The translations under genes were made by a program, and so were the position numbers. From DASSWG01 sp035705295 (GTDB lineage Bacteria; Bacteroidota; Bacteroidia; Flavobacteriales; Flavobacteriaceae): a stretch of 46,537 nt of DNA. The stretch is from NCBI GenBank assembly GCA_035705295.1, contig DASSWG010000107.1, positions 1 to 46,537 on the forward strand. Reading direction: 5' to 3'. A model generated the notes under the pieces. That model was not told the origin of the DNA. It made no database searches and saw nothing but the letters and a program-made list of their open reading frames with translations. Below are positions 16,110-25,337 of the stretch, in pieces (the first letter of the stretch is position 1; every line of letters starts with the position of its first letter).

Positions 16110-16191
16110 AAAATTCAATTACTCCCTTTAGGGTCGGGGCAATAATTGAATTTTTGGTTTTTTATTTCTACCCCAAGACCCTAATGGGAGT
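16110..16191. repeat. Structured intergenic element with pseudoknot-type pairing (copy 1)
   Basis: Order of arms is A-B-A'-B'. A, AAAATTCAATTA (16110-16121), pairs with A', TAATTGAATTTT (16143-16154). B, ACTCCCTTTAGGGTCGGGG (16121-16139), pairs with B', 16171-16191, which begins CCCC and ends GGGAGT. It sits 3' of sprA and upstream of gcvH. A related element is at 32149-32242. Confidence 0.55.
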
Positions 16192-16248
16192 AAAAAAGCC
16201 AAAAATAATAAATTTACAGTATCATCACTATTCTAATCTAGAGTCTTT

Positions 16249-19200
16249 TTAATTTCCAAAATTGTAGCGCAAAGTAATCCCCGACCGAATCGTGGTTTGT
16301 GGAAACGCGGTTGAAATGGCGTATTCCGAAAAACTATGGTCGTAATAAAACAATGCGGTCAGGTTTTTTGTCAAGGCATAATCGACCGTGAAATTGATGG
16401 TCCAAATATCCTGTCCGGCCGTGGTTTGGTTGTTGTCCACGTCCAAATAACGGATTATGGTTCGGTTTTTTCGGAAAGAAGCATCGAGTTTGAAATTCAA
16501 ATCACTGCTCAAAATCCTTCGGTTCCCGGCAATGGTGGTGGCGATTTTCAAATCTTTGATTCGGTAGCCCAAGCCCAAAGTGTATTCGTTCCCTTGGATT
16601 TCCGTCAGCAAATTGTTGTCGAAACTCATGGTCAACAAGCGATCTTTATCGACCTGCATCAATACTTGCACCGAATTTTTCATTTCGAAATCGATTTTCA
16701 CCAACGGGCTGAACTGTTCCACCAAATTAATGTTCGAAAAGAGGAGTTCGCCCCGATAATTCCCGGATTGATCGGTGTTACTGCTGGAATAAGGGGCAAT
16801 TCGGTCGTATTCCAAATTGGACTGAAAACGGTTGATGGTGTAACCGGCGGAATAACCATGTTCCAACGAAAACCGGTTGAAGGTGTTTTTGAACCAATCC
16901 AAACGCATCAAACCGGTGTATTTTATGTTCCAGTTGGGAAGCGGCACATCGCGGAAAGCGCCCAACTTTACATCGTTTGCATCTTTCCCGGAATAAGCGG
17001 CCAAAAATGCCGGCAACAAAACCGATTGGCTGTTTCTTCCAAAGCCGATCGGGAAACCTGTTTCTTGATTAATATTGGAGGGGTCGCTCAAATTTATGCC
17101 GGCTTCGGTGGCCAAACGATTGGCAATGGCCAACCGGTTTTCCCTGAATTGCTGAAAAGTCTCGGAACTTTCCTCATTGCTGCTGTTAAATGCGGTGCCG
17201 ATGAGAATTGTGGAAATATTGAAATTACCAAAAGCACTGGGCGTCAAAGAATGGTATTCCAAATCGCCAACATCGACCCGGTAATTTTCCGAATAGGTTT
17301 CCATGTAGGTTTTGTTCGCGTTGAGGTCAATGGTCAGCCCGGGCAACAAATCAAGGCTTGCCTGAAGGTTCAATTGCCGGCTTTCGGTTTCAAGATATTG
17401 CTGGTTGAATTCCTGGTAAAGTGTCAACCACCCATTTCCGGCAGCTTCTGCACGAACATCGTCTTGAAGCCCGAAGGTGAACCCCACGGTTGGTTTCAAG
17501 GTTCCCGAAAAACCAACGCCCCGCGTGTAGCCTGGCAAGAAAGTTCCTTGTGTTTCTTGATAATCGATTTGCACGCGTTCAATTGCGGTCAAAATTCCCA
17601 CGAAGGTGTTGTAGGCTTTGTCGCCCGCATCCAAACCGGAGGTTCCACTTTCGTCAGTAGTTTGTTGTTTCGCCAGTGAAAGCGCAGACTTTGAATCGGT
17701 TTCACCGCCTGGGTTTCTTGCGTCCCTGCGTACACCACCTCCCAAATTTGATTTTTGTGCCTGGCGTTTGGTCAACCCAATTTCGTTGTAAAGCGTGGAA
17801 AGTTCCAATGTTCCGTTGATTTGGTGGGTGCTTGAATTTTGAACGGAATTTCCAATATTCGGGATCCCTTCCAAATCATTCAAAATTTCCGAGCCCTTTT
17901 GCCATTGAAAATTTCCGGTGTACGTGTACTGTGCGCGCACAAATTCAAGAATGGGGATTTTTTGAAAAGGAAGGTCGTAGTTCAACTGTAAAGTTTGGTA
18001 GTGCTGATCGGGCTGGCCAATGTCGAAAAACCCGTCCCAAATCCCAATTTCGGGGTTCGGAACGTTTTGTTCGTTGATATAATTGCGCACAATTCGGTTG
18101 TTGGACGAATTGAAATTGAAGCTCAGGGATTCGGTCAAATTGTAATTGATCCCATATTGCCAATTGAACAAAAAGTTGCGCTGGTACAAAGTCGGAAGTC
18201 CAATATCGCCCGGGTTTCTATTGATTTCGCGAAACTGTTGCTCGTTGTACTGGCGAATAATGTTCGAACTGGCCGTAAGATTGGTGGGCAATAAATTGAC
18301 GTTGAAATCTTGGAACAGGTTGAAATATTCGGTGCTGTCCAAAAACGCCACATTTTTTAAAGGCTCAATCACCACAGGGTTGAAATTGAAATTATAGGTG
18401 GCACCAACGTTCACGTTTTGGTCCAAAGATTCCTTGATTTCAAAATCGCGGTGGTCAATTTGATTATAGGTTCCCGAAAAGGTGAAGTTTTCAATATCGT
18501 AGGGCATGGGTTTTGCATCTCCCGTCCTGTCTTTTCGAAGCCCAATCACGCTCACGCTTTGCCTTTTGGTGTAGTCTTGCGCGCGTTCTTCATAAATTTC
18601 GCGCTGGGCTTCACTTTCGGTATTGTCCAAAAGGGTTTCCAATTCGATATCCAAAAATTCTGGATCGTATTGTGGGGTGATCAATTTTTCTCCCCGGCTG
18701 TAATTGAACGGAATTTTGATACCCCATTTTGGTGGCAACAATTGTCCCAAATTCAAGCTGGTCACCACATCGTATTGCTGAATGTCTTCCCTGCTTCGTG
18801 CGTTTGGGCCTTGTTCAATGGAGCCAAAACCGATGGTGCTTTTTCTTCCGGTGGCAGAAATGGTGGCAAAATCGGCCAAATTCGTGTCCACGTTCAAAAT
18901 CGTCGCCCAACCGCCTTGATTTTTCAAATCGGAAAGCCGCAGTTCATTGAACCAAACTTCTCCGGAAACATCGGTGTCGCCAGCGTTTTTCAATCCCAAC
19001 ATAATAACCCGGACATCCCCAAAACTCGGGTTTCCTTTGATTCCGACCCGCAATTGCCCAGGCACGTTGTTTGGCGAAGGCTGCAAATTGGAGGTGAAAA
19101 AATTGAGGTCAGAGCTCGAAAAACTACTGTTCCCAATGACCAATGATTTTATTTGTTGAAGCAGTTCCAATGGAACTTTGAGTTCGTTCGCGGCGGGCCA

Positions 19201-22200
19201 AACCTGTCGCGCGGTGCTTGCATTTTCTGGGCTGGTCACCAACGGGATTTCTATTTGGTAGAAGTTTTCGCTAAAATCGGTCCCCATTCTGATGAACGCC
19301 ACCAATTCATTGTCTTGCAATTGAATGTTGGGCTGTGGCAAAGCTTCGGCATGCAAAAACATTTCCAGGTTTTTGTATTGCCGCATATCCACTTGGAAAT
19401 TTTTGTAAACCGCACGGGAATCGCCGGGCTCCAAATTTTTTACCGTCAACGACATGGATTGCTCGTCTTCGCGGATGGCTTCGTTGTTGTTGATGAATTC
19501 TTCGCGAACCACGCCTGGTGGCGGAATGTAATCGGAAGTTTCTTCTTCGCTCACCGCGGCAACTTCCAAAATGGTGGATACATTGGTTTCGGGGTCGGAA
19601 CCGTTGGGAACAATGGCTTCGGTGTACCTTCTATAATCGCCCCGCACCAAATCCATGGTGCCGAAACGCAACACGATTTCTTCTTCAAAATCGGTCAAAA
19701 ACAACCGCATGAACCGTATCGAGCGCAAATCGGAAATTCCACCCACTGAATATTCGCTGTCCCTTCGCAACGGAACTTTGAACTGGATCCATCGTACCGG
19801 GAGCTGCTGCCCGTCTTGCATGGTCACGGTCACTTGTTTCACATCGGTAATGTAATCTTCGTCAATTCCGGGTTGTGTGCTGGTGTTATTGTTAACGCCC
19901 ATGTTCCGGAAAATGGGCACTTCATATTGGAAATAACTGTCGATTGTGTTCATCGTGTTGTCACGGTTCACGTCTTCCACGGTCGGGTAGGCGCTATTTC
20001 CGCGATTGGTCTGGGTCACTTCGGTGGGCGAGTTTCCTTGCGATCCGTTGTAATTCCGGTAGCGTTCAACAATACTTCCATCCGTGTTTAAATAATAGGT
20101 GTAGTTATCGTTCGAAGGATCTTCAAATCCGGCAAAAGCAGGGAAGTTTGCCGCTTCATCGGCATCGTCAAAACCATCATAGCCGACATCTTGGTTGATG
20201 CGTTCCTGGCCCTCGGTGTCGAAAGCGTAAATCAAGGATTGGTTGGCAGGAATTTTCGCAAAATTGGTGATCAGCGTGTTTTCGGTTCCGCCATCGGGGG
20301 GCAATCCGTTTTCATATTGTTTGCGACCATCTTTAAGCACATCTTCGGTGATGCTCCCAAAGTTGAACACGATGGTCCCGTCTTCCACATCGGCATTTTC
20401 ATCGTAAATAAACGGATCCATTATCCAAAACTCTACGAATTCCACATTGGCACGTTCGAAATTGGTGGTGGTCATTTCCCGAACAATTCCCCCAAAATTA
20501 TCTTCAGGATTGGGCAAAGTTCCCGTTCCGGTTGCCATTTGGTTGTAATTGTAGGGGCCGCGTTGGCTAGGGGAATAGGCCAAGTCCAGCGTATAAATTG
20601 CTTGGGTTTGCCCTTGTGCAATATCGGTATTGGGAAAAATTTCGTTCACAAAAACCCTTCGCGTGGCATAAGAAGAAAGGTCTTCATCACTGACCCCGTT
20701 CGGCCGTTGGTTGCTGTAAAAAATAGGGTCGATGGTGTACCACGCCATTTCCGCGCGATAATCATTAATGCTCAAATCATTGTTCACATCAAAATTTTCG
20801 TTCGTGTCGTTTGGGCCACGGAAACCCACGGGAACGCTCGAAAGTTCCCAAGACATGGGGGACATCACGGAAATCGAGGTTTGCGAGGCTTCAAAATCGT
20901 CGATGTAAGTAGTGGCGACCCCATTGAAATCGGTTCCTTTTGGCGCGCCGGGCTGTAAATAGGCAAATTCTCCCCGCAACGAAAAATTGGACACCACATC
21001 GGTGTCGATATTTGGAAGTTTGTTCACCAATCGTGTCAAAAAAGGCACTTCGGTGGAATAGTTGATGTTGAACCCGTAAATGGAATTGTTGATGGGTTCA
21101 TAACTATAATTTGCTTTTTGGGTCACCGGGCGCTCGTTCAAATTCAAATAAGTCGCACCGATCAAAAAGTTTTCGTTGAACTTGTGCTCCACGTGAACTC
21201 CTGTGAAACGTTTGGTTTGTTGCCCAAAAAGAGCATTGTTTTCTGTGGAAACCTGAATGGGCACATTGGAAGCCAACAGGGCGTCGTCCAAAATTTTCAC
21301 CCTTCCGAGTTGGTAGTCCACCGTGTAATCCACGCCTTCCTGCAGCACCCTTCCGCCAGCGGTAACGGTGACCGAACCGCGCGGCACATTGAACGCACCG
21401 ATGGGAATTCCCCCTTGTCCCGAAGATTTGTAACTTCCCTTCAACTGGAACTTGTTCTTTTCGGCGCTTTCTTGTTGCGCTTGTACTTTGGTGGTTTCGT
21501 ACAACGCACGGAACACGTATTTTTCTTGGTTCGCGTTATAGGTCGTTGGGTTGTCGTAATCTTCCGTTCCCGCGTTTGGGTCGGGATCCAATTTGTTGAA
21601 CAAATACCGACCAAAAGGCTCGACGGTGGTGAAAATGACCCGCCCGTTTTCTGGGTCGATCGTAATTCCGGGGACATAATCAAAAAATCCGTCGCCCCCG
21701 GCAATGGGGTCGTTGTTCCGGTTCAAATTGTCCAAACTGAACACGCGTAAAAGATTGGTATTTGCCACATCCTCGGGCAAGGGAACCGAAGCTCCTTCTG
21801 CTGGCTTTATATAGTTCAACGGCTGTGGGTCAGTGTAGAGGATTTTTAGCCGGAAATCTTCGCGTTCCAATTGATAGGCGTCCAAACCGTAAATGTTTTT
21901 CATCATAATGTCCCAAACCGGTTCGTTGACATTGGTGATGGAACTTTTCAACATTTTTACCACCAAATTTTGGTTTTGGACCACCTCATCGCCCGGGTTG
22001 GAAGGGTCTGGACTGGTTTCTGTGGCTTGGATACCATCATTGGCAAATTCACCCACTTGATATACCTTTCCATTGACCGTATATTGAAACGCAACAGCCA
22101 AAATTTCGTCGTTGGTTAGGCGTTGGTTCAATGAAATATAGCCCAATTGCGGGTATAGGGTATATTCGGAAGGCAACAATTGCTTGGCATTTTCCAATTT

Positions 22201-23520
22201 CACATAATCCACGCCTTCGCCCACATCGTCGGAATACGTTCCAAAACCCTGTTGCACACTGGCGACATCACGAATTGCGGGGGTCAAAACCGATTGTTCC
22301 GGGCCGGTGATCCCAAAAGGGTTGAAATCGTTGTTCGAGTTGTCGGGATAGGAACCGGACGGAACGTTCAAAAACCCGCTGAATTGCGGATTTGGGTCCG
22401 GGTTGCCACTTTCGTCCAATAAAATCCCAACATTTTCCGGATCGGATTCTCCCAAATCTTGAACGGCCACAATGTTCCTTGCGCTGATCAGGGCTTCGGT
22501 ATTGTTGGAGCGGTTGGTCACCCAAACTTCAATGCGCGTAATTTGCACATTGCTGTTGATGAAGGGGTAATTTTGAAGCGCTTCGTTGTAATGATCGCGA
22601 AAATAATGGGCCAAAAAGAAATGCCGGTCTTCGTCGTATTCTAAAATAAATTTTTCAAAATCCTGAATGGCGCCGCCGCCCTGAATTTGAACGGTTTGGC
22701 GTTCGGAATTTTGCTCGGCGTACACACCGGTGATCGTGGTTTTTCCGAATTTCAACTGCACTTTTGCGCCGAACAAACTTTGCGCGCCTTGAATCAATGC
22801 GCTGTTGAGCGGCATGCTCACGTTACCCACTTCAATTTTTTGAAGGATATCGTCTTCGTTCGGGGTGTATTCGAGTTTTATCTGGTTTTGGAAATCGAAA
22901 GTCGATTCGGTGTCGTAGTTTGCGGTGACCTGCAGCCGTGTTCCAATTTTTCCCAACAAACTCAAGCTGATGCGCTGGTCAAAATCAAACGTGAAACTGC
23001 TGCGGTTTCGCGGTGAAAGTGACGGATTGTCGCTTTTGGTGTACAACACGCCCAAGTCCATTTCCACCGAACCTTGTGGAATCACTTCGATTTGATCGCC
23101 GCCGAAAATGGATTGAAAAAAACTGGAATTGACATAAAAAATGGGCAACAGGTTTTTTTGCGCTTCTTCGCTGCCCGCCTTTCCGGCCATGGCGTCGGAT
23201 TTCTGCTTAAAATATTCACGCATTTGTTCTTCGAGCACCAATTTTTGATATTCTTCGGGCGTTAGGAACAAGGGAAAGGAAATTGGGATGTCGCCAACGG
23301 TTTCGTTGTAAACGTACCGGTCCAGAATGGGGTCGTAAGTATATTTTCCGACTATACTGCCCGGGTAGAGTTCCAATTGGCCCAACTTATAGCCTGTACT
23401 TGTGGAATCGGGATCGGTTTCTTGTGCGTTTAGCCCAAAAGCCGCGAACACGGAACACAAAATGGTCCATTTTATCTTCCTCGGCAATTTTGAAAAATAA
23501 ACGTTTCTCAAAGCGTTCAC
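16249..23520 (-). CDS. sprA: SprA, type IX secretion system outer-membrane translocon
   Basis: 2423 residues, matching the usual length of SprA. It forms the giant outer-membrane beta-barrel pore through which type IX cargo leaves the cell and is needed for gliding in Flavobacterium. A signal peptide ends near FGLNAQ (about 32). The body is a long succession of SprA_N-type and beta-barrel repeats rich in aromatic, Asn and Gly residues (for example GTDFNGVATTYIDDFEASQ and MSWELSSVPVGFRG), closing with an aromatic-flanked strand TIRSGITLRYNFGN. The start is GTG 23520; the ruvA stop overlaps it (GTGA), so the genes are coupled. Partners such as PorV and the Gld proteins are not in this window, but one type IX cargo protein is (33361-34185). 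Confidence 0.97.
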   Translation of the reverse strand: MNALRNVYFSKLPRKIKWTILCSVFAAFGLNAQETDPDSTSTGYKLGQLELYPGSIVGKYTYDPILDRYVYNETVGDIPISFPLFLTPEEYQKLVLEEQMREYFKQKSDAMAGKAGSEEAQKNLLPIFYVNSSFFQSIFGGDQIEVIPQGSVEMDLGVLYTKSDNPSLSPRNRSSFTFDFDQRISLSLLGKIGTRLQVTANYDTESTFDFQNQIKLEYTPNEDDILQKIEVGNVSMPLNSALIQGAQSLFGAKVQLKFGKTTITGVYAEQNSERQTVQIQGGGAIQDFEKFILEYDEDRHFFLAHYFRDHYNEALQNYPFINSNVQITRIEVWVTNRSNNTEALISARNIVAVQDLGESDPENVGILLDESGNPDPNPQFSGFLNVPSGSYPDNSNNDFNPFGITGPEQSVLTPAIRDVASVQQGFGTYSDDVGEGVDYVKLENAKQLLPSEYTLYPQLGYISLNQRLTNDEILAVAFQYTVNGKVYQVGEFANDGIQATETSPDPSNPGDEVVQNQNLVVKMLKSSITNVNEPVWDIMMKNIYGLDAYQLEREDFRLKILYTDPQPLNYIKPAEGASVPLPEDVANTNLLRVFSLDNLNRNNDPIAGGDGFFDYVPGITIDPENGRVIFTTVEPFGRYLFNKLDPDPNAGTEDYDNPTTYNANQEKYVFRALYETTKVQAQQESAEKNKFQLKGSYKSSGQGGIPIGAFNVPRGSVTVTAGGRVLQEGVDYTVDYQLGRVKILDDALLASNVPIQVSTENNALFGQQTKRFTGVHVEHKFNENFLIGATYLNLNERPVTQKANYSYEPINNSIYGFNINYSTEVPFLTRLVNKLPNIDTDVVSNFSLRGEFAYLQPGAPKGTDFNGVATTYIDDFEASQTSISVMSPMSWELSSVPVGFRGPNDTNENFDVNNDLSINDYRAEMAWYTIDPIFYSNQRPNGVSDEDLSSYATRRVFVNEIFPNTDIAQGQTQAIYTLDLAYSPSQRGPYNYNQMATGTGTLPNPEDNFGGIVREMTTTNFERANVEFVEFWIMDPFIYDENADVEDGTIVFNFGSITEDVLKDGRKQYENGLPPDGGTENTLITNFAKIPANQSLIYAFDTEGQERINQDVGYDGFDDADEAANFPAFAGFEDPSNDNYTYYLNTDGSIVERYRNYNGSQGNSPTEVTQTNRGNSAYPTVEDVNRDNTMNTIDSYFQYEVPIFRNMGVNNNTSTQPGIDEDYITDVKQVTVTMQDGQQLPVRWIQFKVPLRRDSEYSVGGISDLRSIRFMRLFLTDFEEEIVLRFGTMDLVRGDYRRYTEAIVPNGSDPETNVSTILEVAAVSEEETSDYIPPPGVVREEFINNNEAIREDEQSMSLTVKNLEPGDSRAVYKNFQVDMRQYKNLEMFLHAEALPQPNIQLQDNELVAFIRMGTDFSENFYQIEIPLVTSPENASTARQVWPAANELKVPLELLQQIKSLVIGNSSFSSSDLNFFTSNLQPSPNNVPGQLRVGIKGNPSFGDVRVIMLGLKNAGDTDVSGEVWFNELRLSDLKNQGGWATILNVDTNLADFATISATGRKSTIGFGSIEQGPNARSREDIQQYDVVTSLNLGQLLPPKWGIKIPFNYSRGEKLITPQYDPEFLDIELETLLDNTESEAQREIYEERAQDYTKRQSVSVIGLRKDRTGDAKPMPYDIENFTFSGTYNQIDHRDFEIKESLDQNVNVGATYNFNFNPVVIEPLKNVAFLDSTEYFNLFQDFNVNLLPTNLTASSNIIRQYNEQQFREINRNPGDIGLPTLYQRNFLFNWQYGINYNLTESLSFNFNSSNNRIVRNYINEQNVPNPEIGIWDGFFDIGQPDQHYQTLQLNYDLPFQKIPILEFVRAQYTYTGNFQWQKGSEILNDLEGIPNIGNSVQNSSTHQINGTLELSTLYNEIGLTKRQAQKSNLGGGVRRDARNPGGETDSKSALSLAKQQTTDESGTSGLDAGDKAYNTFVGILTAIERVQIDYQETQGTFLPGYTRGVGFSGTLKPTVGFTFGLQDDVRAEAAGNGWLTLYQEFNQQYLETESRQLNLQASLDLLPGLTIDLNANKTYMETYSENYRVDVGDLEYHSLTPSAFGNFNISTILIGTAFNSSNEESSETFQQFRENRLAIANRLATEAGINLSDPSNINQETGFPIGFGRNSQSVLLPAFLAAYSGKDANDVKLGAFRDVPLPNWNIKYTGLMRLDWFKNTFNRFSLEHGYSAGYTINRFQSNLEYDRIAPYSSSNTDQSGNYRGELLFSNINLVEQFSPLVKIDFEMKNSVQVLMQVDKDRLLTMSFDNNLLTEIQGNEYTLGLGYRIKDLKIATTIAGNRRILSSDLNFKLDASFRKNRTIIRYLDVDNNQTTAGQDIWTINFTVDYALTKNLTALFYYDHSFSEYAISTAFPQTTIRSGITLRYNFGN

Positions 23521-24098
23521 AGTTTTTTTAAGGCAAGTTTAATGATGGTTTCCACGGTCGCTCCCGGATTTCCGACCATGATTTTTTGGACTATTTTTTC
23601 GGATTGTTTTTTAGTGTAACCAAGCGTTTCCAATGCTGATAACGCTTCGTTTTTGTGGGTATTGTTTTGGCTTGTTAAAATTTCGGTCAATCCAGGAATC
23701 TCCGATACCTTGTCTTTCAAGTCAATAATGACCCGTTGCGCTGTTTTGGCGCCAATTCCTTTAACACTTTGAATGGTCGCAACATCGGCCGAGGCGATCG
23801 CTTCCACCACTTCATCGGGTTTCAAAGAAGAAAGCATCGTACGGGCAGTGCTGGCGCCAATGCCGGAAACGGAAATGAGGTTTCGAAAAACCTCGCGTTC
23901 GGCTTTTTCAATAAACCCATAGAGGGTATGTGCGTCTTCGCGGATTTGTAAATGCGTGTATAAAAATAGGTTTTCGGAAGTTGGCAACAACGAAAAGGTG
24001 TGCAGGGAAATATTGACAAAATAGCCCACGCCGTTGCATTCCACCACCACATAGGTTGGATTTTTCTCCACCATTTTCCCCCGTAAATGTGTGATCAT
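23517..24098 (-). CDS. ruvA: Holliday junction branch migration protein RuvA
   Basis: 193 residues from ATG 24098. RuvA binds Holliday junctions as tetramers and loads the RuvB helicase. Domain I begins MITHLRGKMVEKNPTYVVVE. The two helix-hairpin-helix motifs follow (RNLISVSGIGASTARTML and IQSVKGIGAKTAQRVII), and the C-terminal RuvB-binding domain ends in TIIKLALKKL. A slightly longer frame from 24116 would add six residues, but the family start is MITHLRG. A -7 box lies 31 bases upstream. Confidence 0.95.
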   Translation of the reverse strand: MITHLRGKMVEKNPTYVVVECNGVGYFVNISLHTFSLLPTSENLFLYTHLQIREDAHTLYGFIEKAEREVFRNLISVSGIGASTARTMLSSLKPDEVVEAIASADVATIQSVKGIGAKTAQRVIIDLKDKVSEIPGLTEILTSQNNTHKNEALSALETLGYTKKQSEKIVQKIMVGNPGATVETIIKLALKKL

Positions 24099-24128
24099 AG
24101 CCGCAACGTTAACCAAAAGTTAAAAAGC

Positions 24129-24136
24129 CAAATGTA
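24129..24136 (-). promoter_or_regulatory. -7 box of the ruvA-sprA transcript
   Basis: TACATTTG on the minus strand, a perfect TAnnTTTG match, 30 bases before the ruvA ATG. No good TTG is seen at the expected -33 distance. Confidence 0.5.
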
Positions 24137-24201
24137 GGAAAAGATTATGAATTTGAAGATTTGAAAATGAGCAGATTTTATAATTTTAACTGAAGGCGGA
24201 A

Positions 24202-24306
24202 TTACCGGCCAAAAATATCCCTCAATTGATAAAAAAAGCGTTCGATCAGCCGCAAATCTTCGGTAATGATATTTGTGGTGCCGGTCATTTCCTGTTTATA
24301 GTGGGT
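24202..24306 (-). pseudogene. Decayed 3' end of a HlyD-family bacteriocin secretion protein
   Basis: The minus strand reads HYKQEMTGTTN followed by IITEDLRLIERFFYQLRDIF and GR, then a TAA stop at 24202-24204. This is the characteristic C-terminus of HlyD-type membrane-fusion proteins paired with peptidase-containing bacteriocin ABC transporters in Bacteroidota. The in-frame sequence upstream reaches only about 20 degenerate residues more before a stop at 24361-24363, and no rest of the gene is present. It is therefore a remnant of about 35 codons, left by a deletion of a secretion locus between maeB and ruvA. Confidence 0.6.
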
Positions 24307-24384
24307 TGTTTTTGTTGTGACTGGCCACCTTTTTCCGGTAGGGAAACATCGGCTGACAGATCATTTTCACTGTGTAAATCAATA

Positions 24385-25308
24385 TCAATCCCAACCTAAA
24401 TTTTTTCTTCTTTGGCCTAAATTTTCTTCATCCAAAACTGGAACCGCATCTTCTTTTGCCAACCCCTTCATTTTTAAAACATATTCAGGGATTTCTTTCG
24501 TCTTGAGCAAACCGAAATATTGTTTTCCTGTTGACAAAAAAAGTTGACTGTCAAAGTTTAAAAAGGACAAATAATCCATATTCCCACTCAAATAAGCTTC
24601 TTCCCAATACGGATATATTTTTTTTAAATATTCCATGGAATAACCCGGGGTTTTCAACATATGGGTTGTCACCAAGAAATATGGGGTTTGTGTTAATGAA
24701 AAAGTTTTACTTGTTGGATAAGCTTGCGTTTCTTTACAAATCCACAAAAAATCCTGAAAATTTGAAATTGTCTTTTCCAAAAAAATGGAGCGTATTTTCT
24801 TTTTGCTTTCCTCGCTCAATGTAATTGAATTAATTCTGTTCCATAAAGCAGCTAATGTTTGGTCCTTTACCGCCAAATCATTCAATTGCTTTAAATAGGG
24901 AATTTTCTCATAATTTTCCCGCAGCCATTTTGCCCTGTCTTTGGGGTAAACCTTTCGAAACCATAGCGAAAGCTCACCAGTTGTGAGACTTTTATAATAG
25001 TTTATTCCTTTATTTAATAGAATAAGATTGAAGCCATATTCTTTGGTAAGAATTCTCAGATTTTTTTTAAAAAAAGAAAGGTCCTGGTGCTCAAAACTAT
25101 CGTTAAGCAGTTGAAATCTTTCCTGAGGTAAAAAACCAGTTGTTTCTTCCAATTCGAGCAATAAATTTTTAGCCTTGAAATAGTCTTTTGGATTATTAGA
25201 GGCTAATAAAGATGGAATATTTTCATTAAGCAAAATGTCTCTTTTTGTTTGGCCGAAAGAAAAATTTACTAAACAAAGAAAAATTAATATAAAACGTATG
25301 TTTTTCAT
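24385..25308 (-). CDS. Secreted protein of unknown function
   Basis: 307 residues. A clear signal peptide (MKNIRFILIFLCLVNFSFGQ) suggests export; there is no lipobox and no type IX sorting tail. The mature part is mostly helical and charged, with repeated Lys/Leu/Phe-rich segments such as FFKKNLRILTKEYGFNLILL and EYLKKIYPYWEEAYLSGN, and no cysteine cluster or catalytic signature. I do not recognise the family. The gene is visibly more AT-rich than maeB and ruvA on either side, and sits beside a HlyD remnant in an otherwise conserved gene order, so it was probably acquired by transfer. It starts 29 bases after the maeB stop. Confidence 0.75.
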   Translation of the reverse strand: MKNIRFILIFLCLVNFSFGQTKRDILLNENIPSLLASNNPKDYFKAKNLLLELEETTGFLPQERFQLLNDSFEHQDLSFFKKNLRILTKEYGFNLILLNKGINYYKSLTTGELSLWFRKVYPKDRAKWLRENYEKIPYLKQLNDLAVKDQTLAALWNRINSITLSEESKKKIRSIFLEKTISNFQDFLWICKETQAYPTSKTFSLTQTPYFLVTTHMLKTPGYSMEYLKKIYPYWEEAYLSGNMDYLSFLNFDSQLFLSTGKQYFGLLKTKEIPEYVLKMKGLAKEDAVPVLDEENLGQRRKNLGWD

Positions 25309-25337
25309 ATATTTTTGACAAAATTATCTTTTTTCAT

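Noticed and set aside
16336..17679. A 447-codon open frame on the + strand inside sprA, and several others antisense to sprA
   Set aside because: They mirror the sprA coding frame and have no family similarity or initiation context; sprA itself is intact over its whole length.
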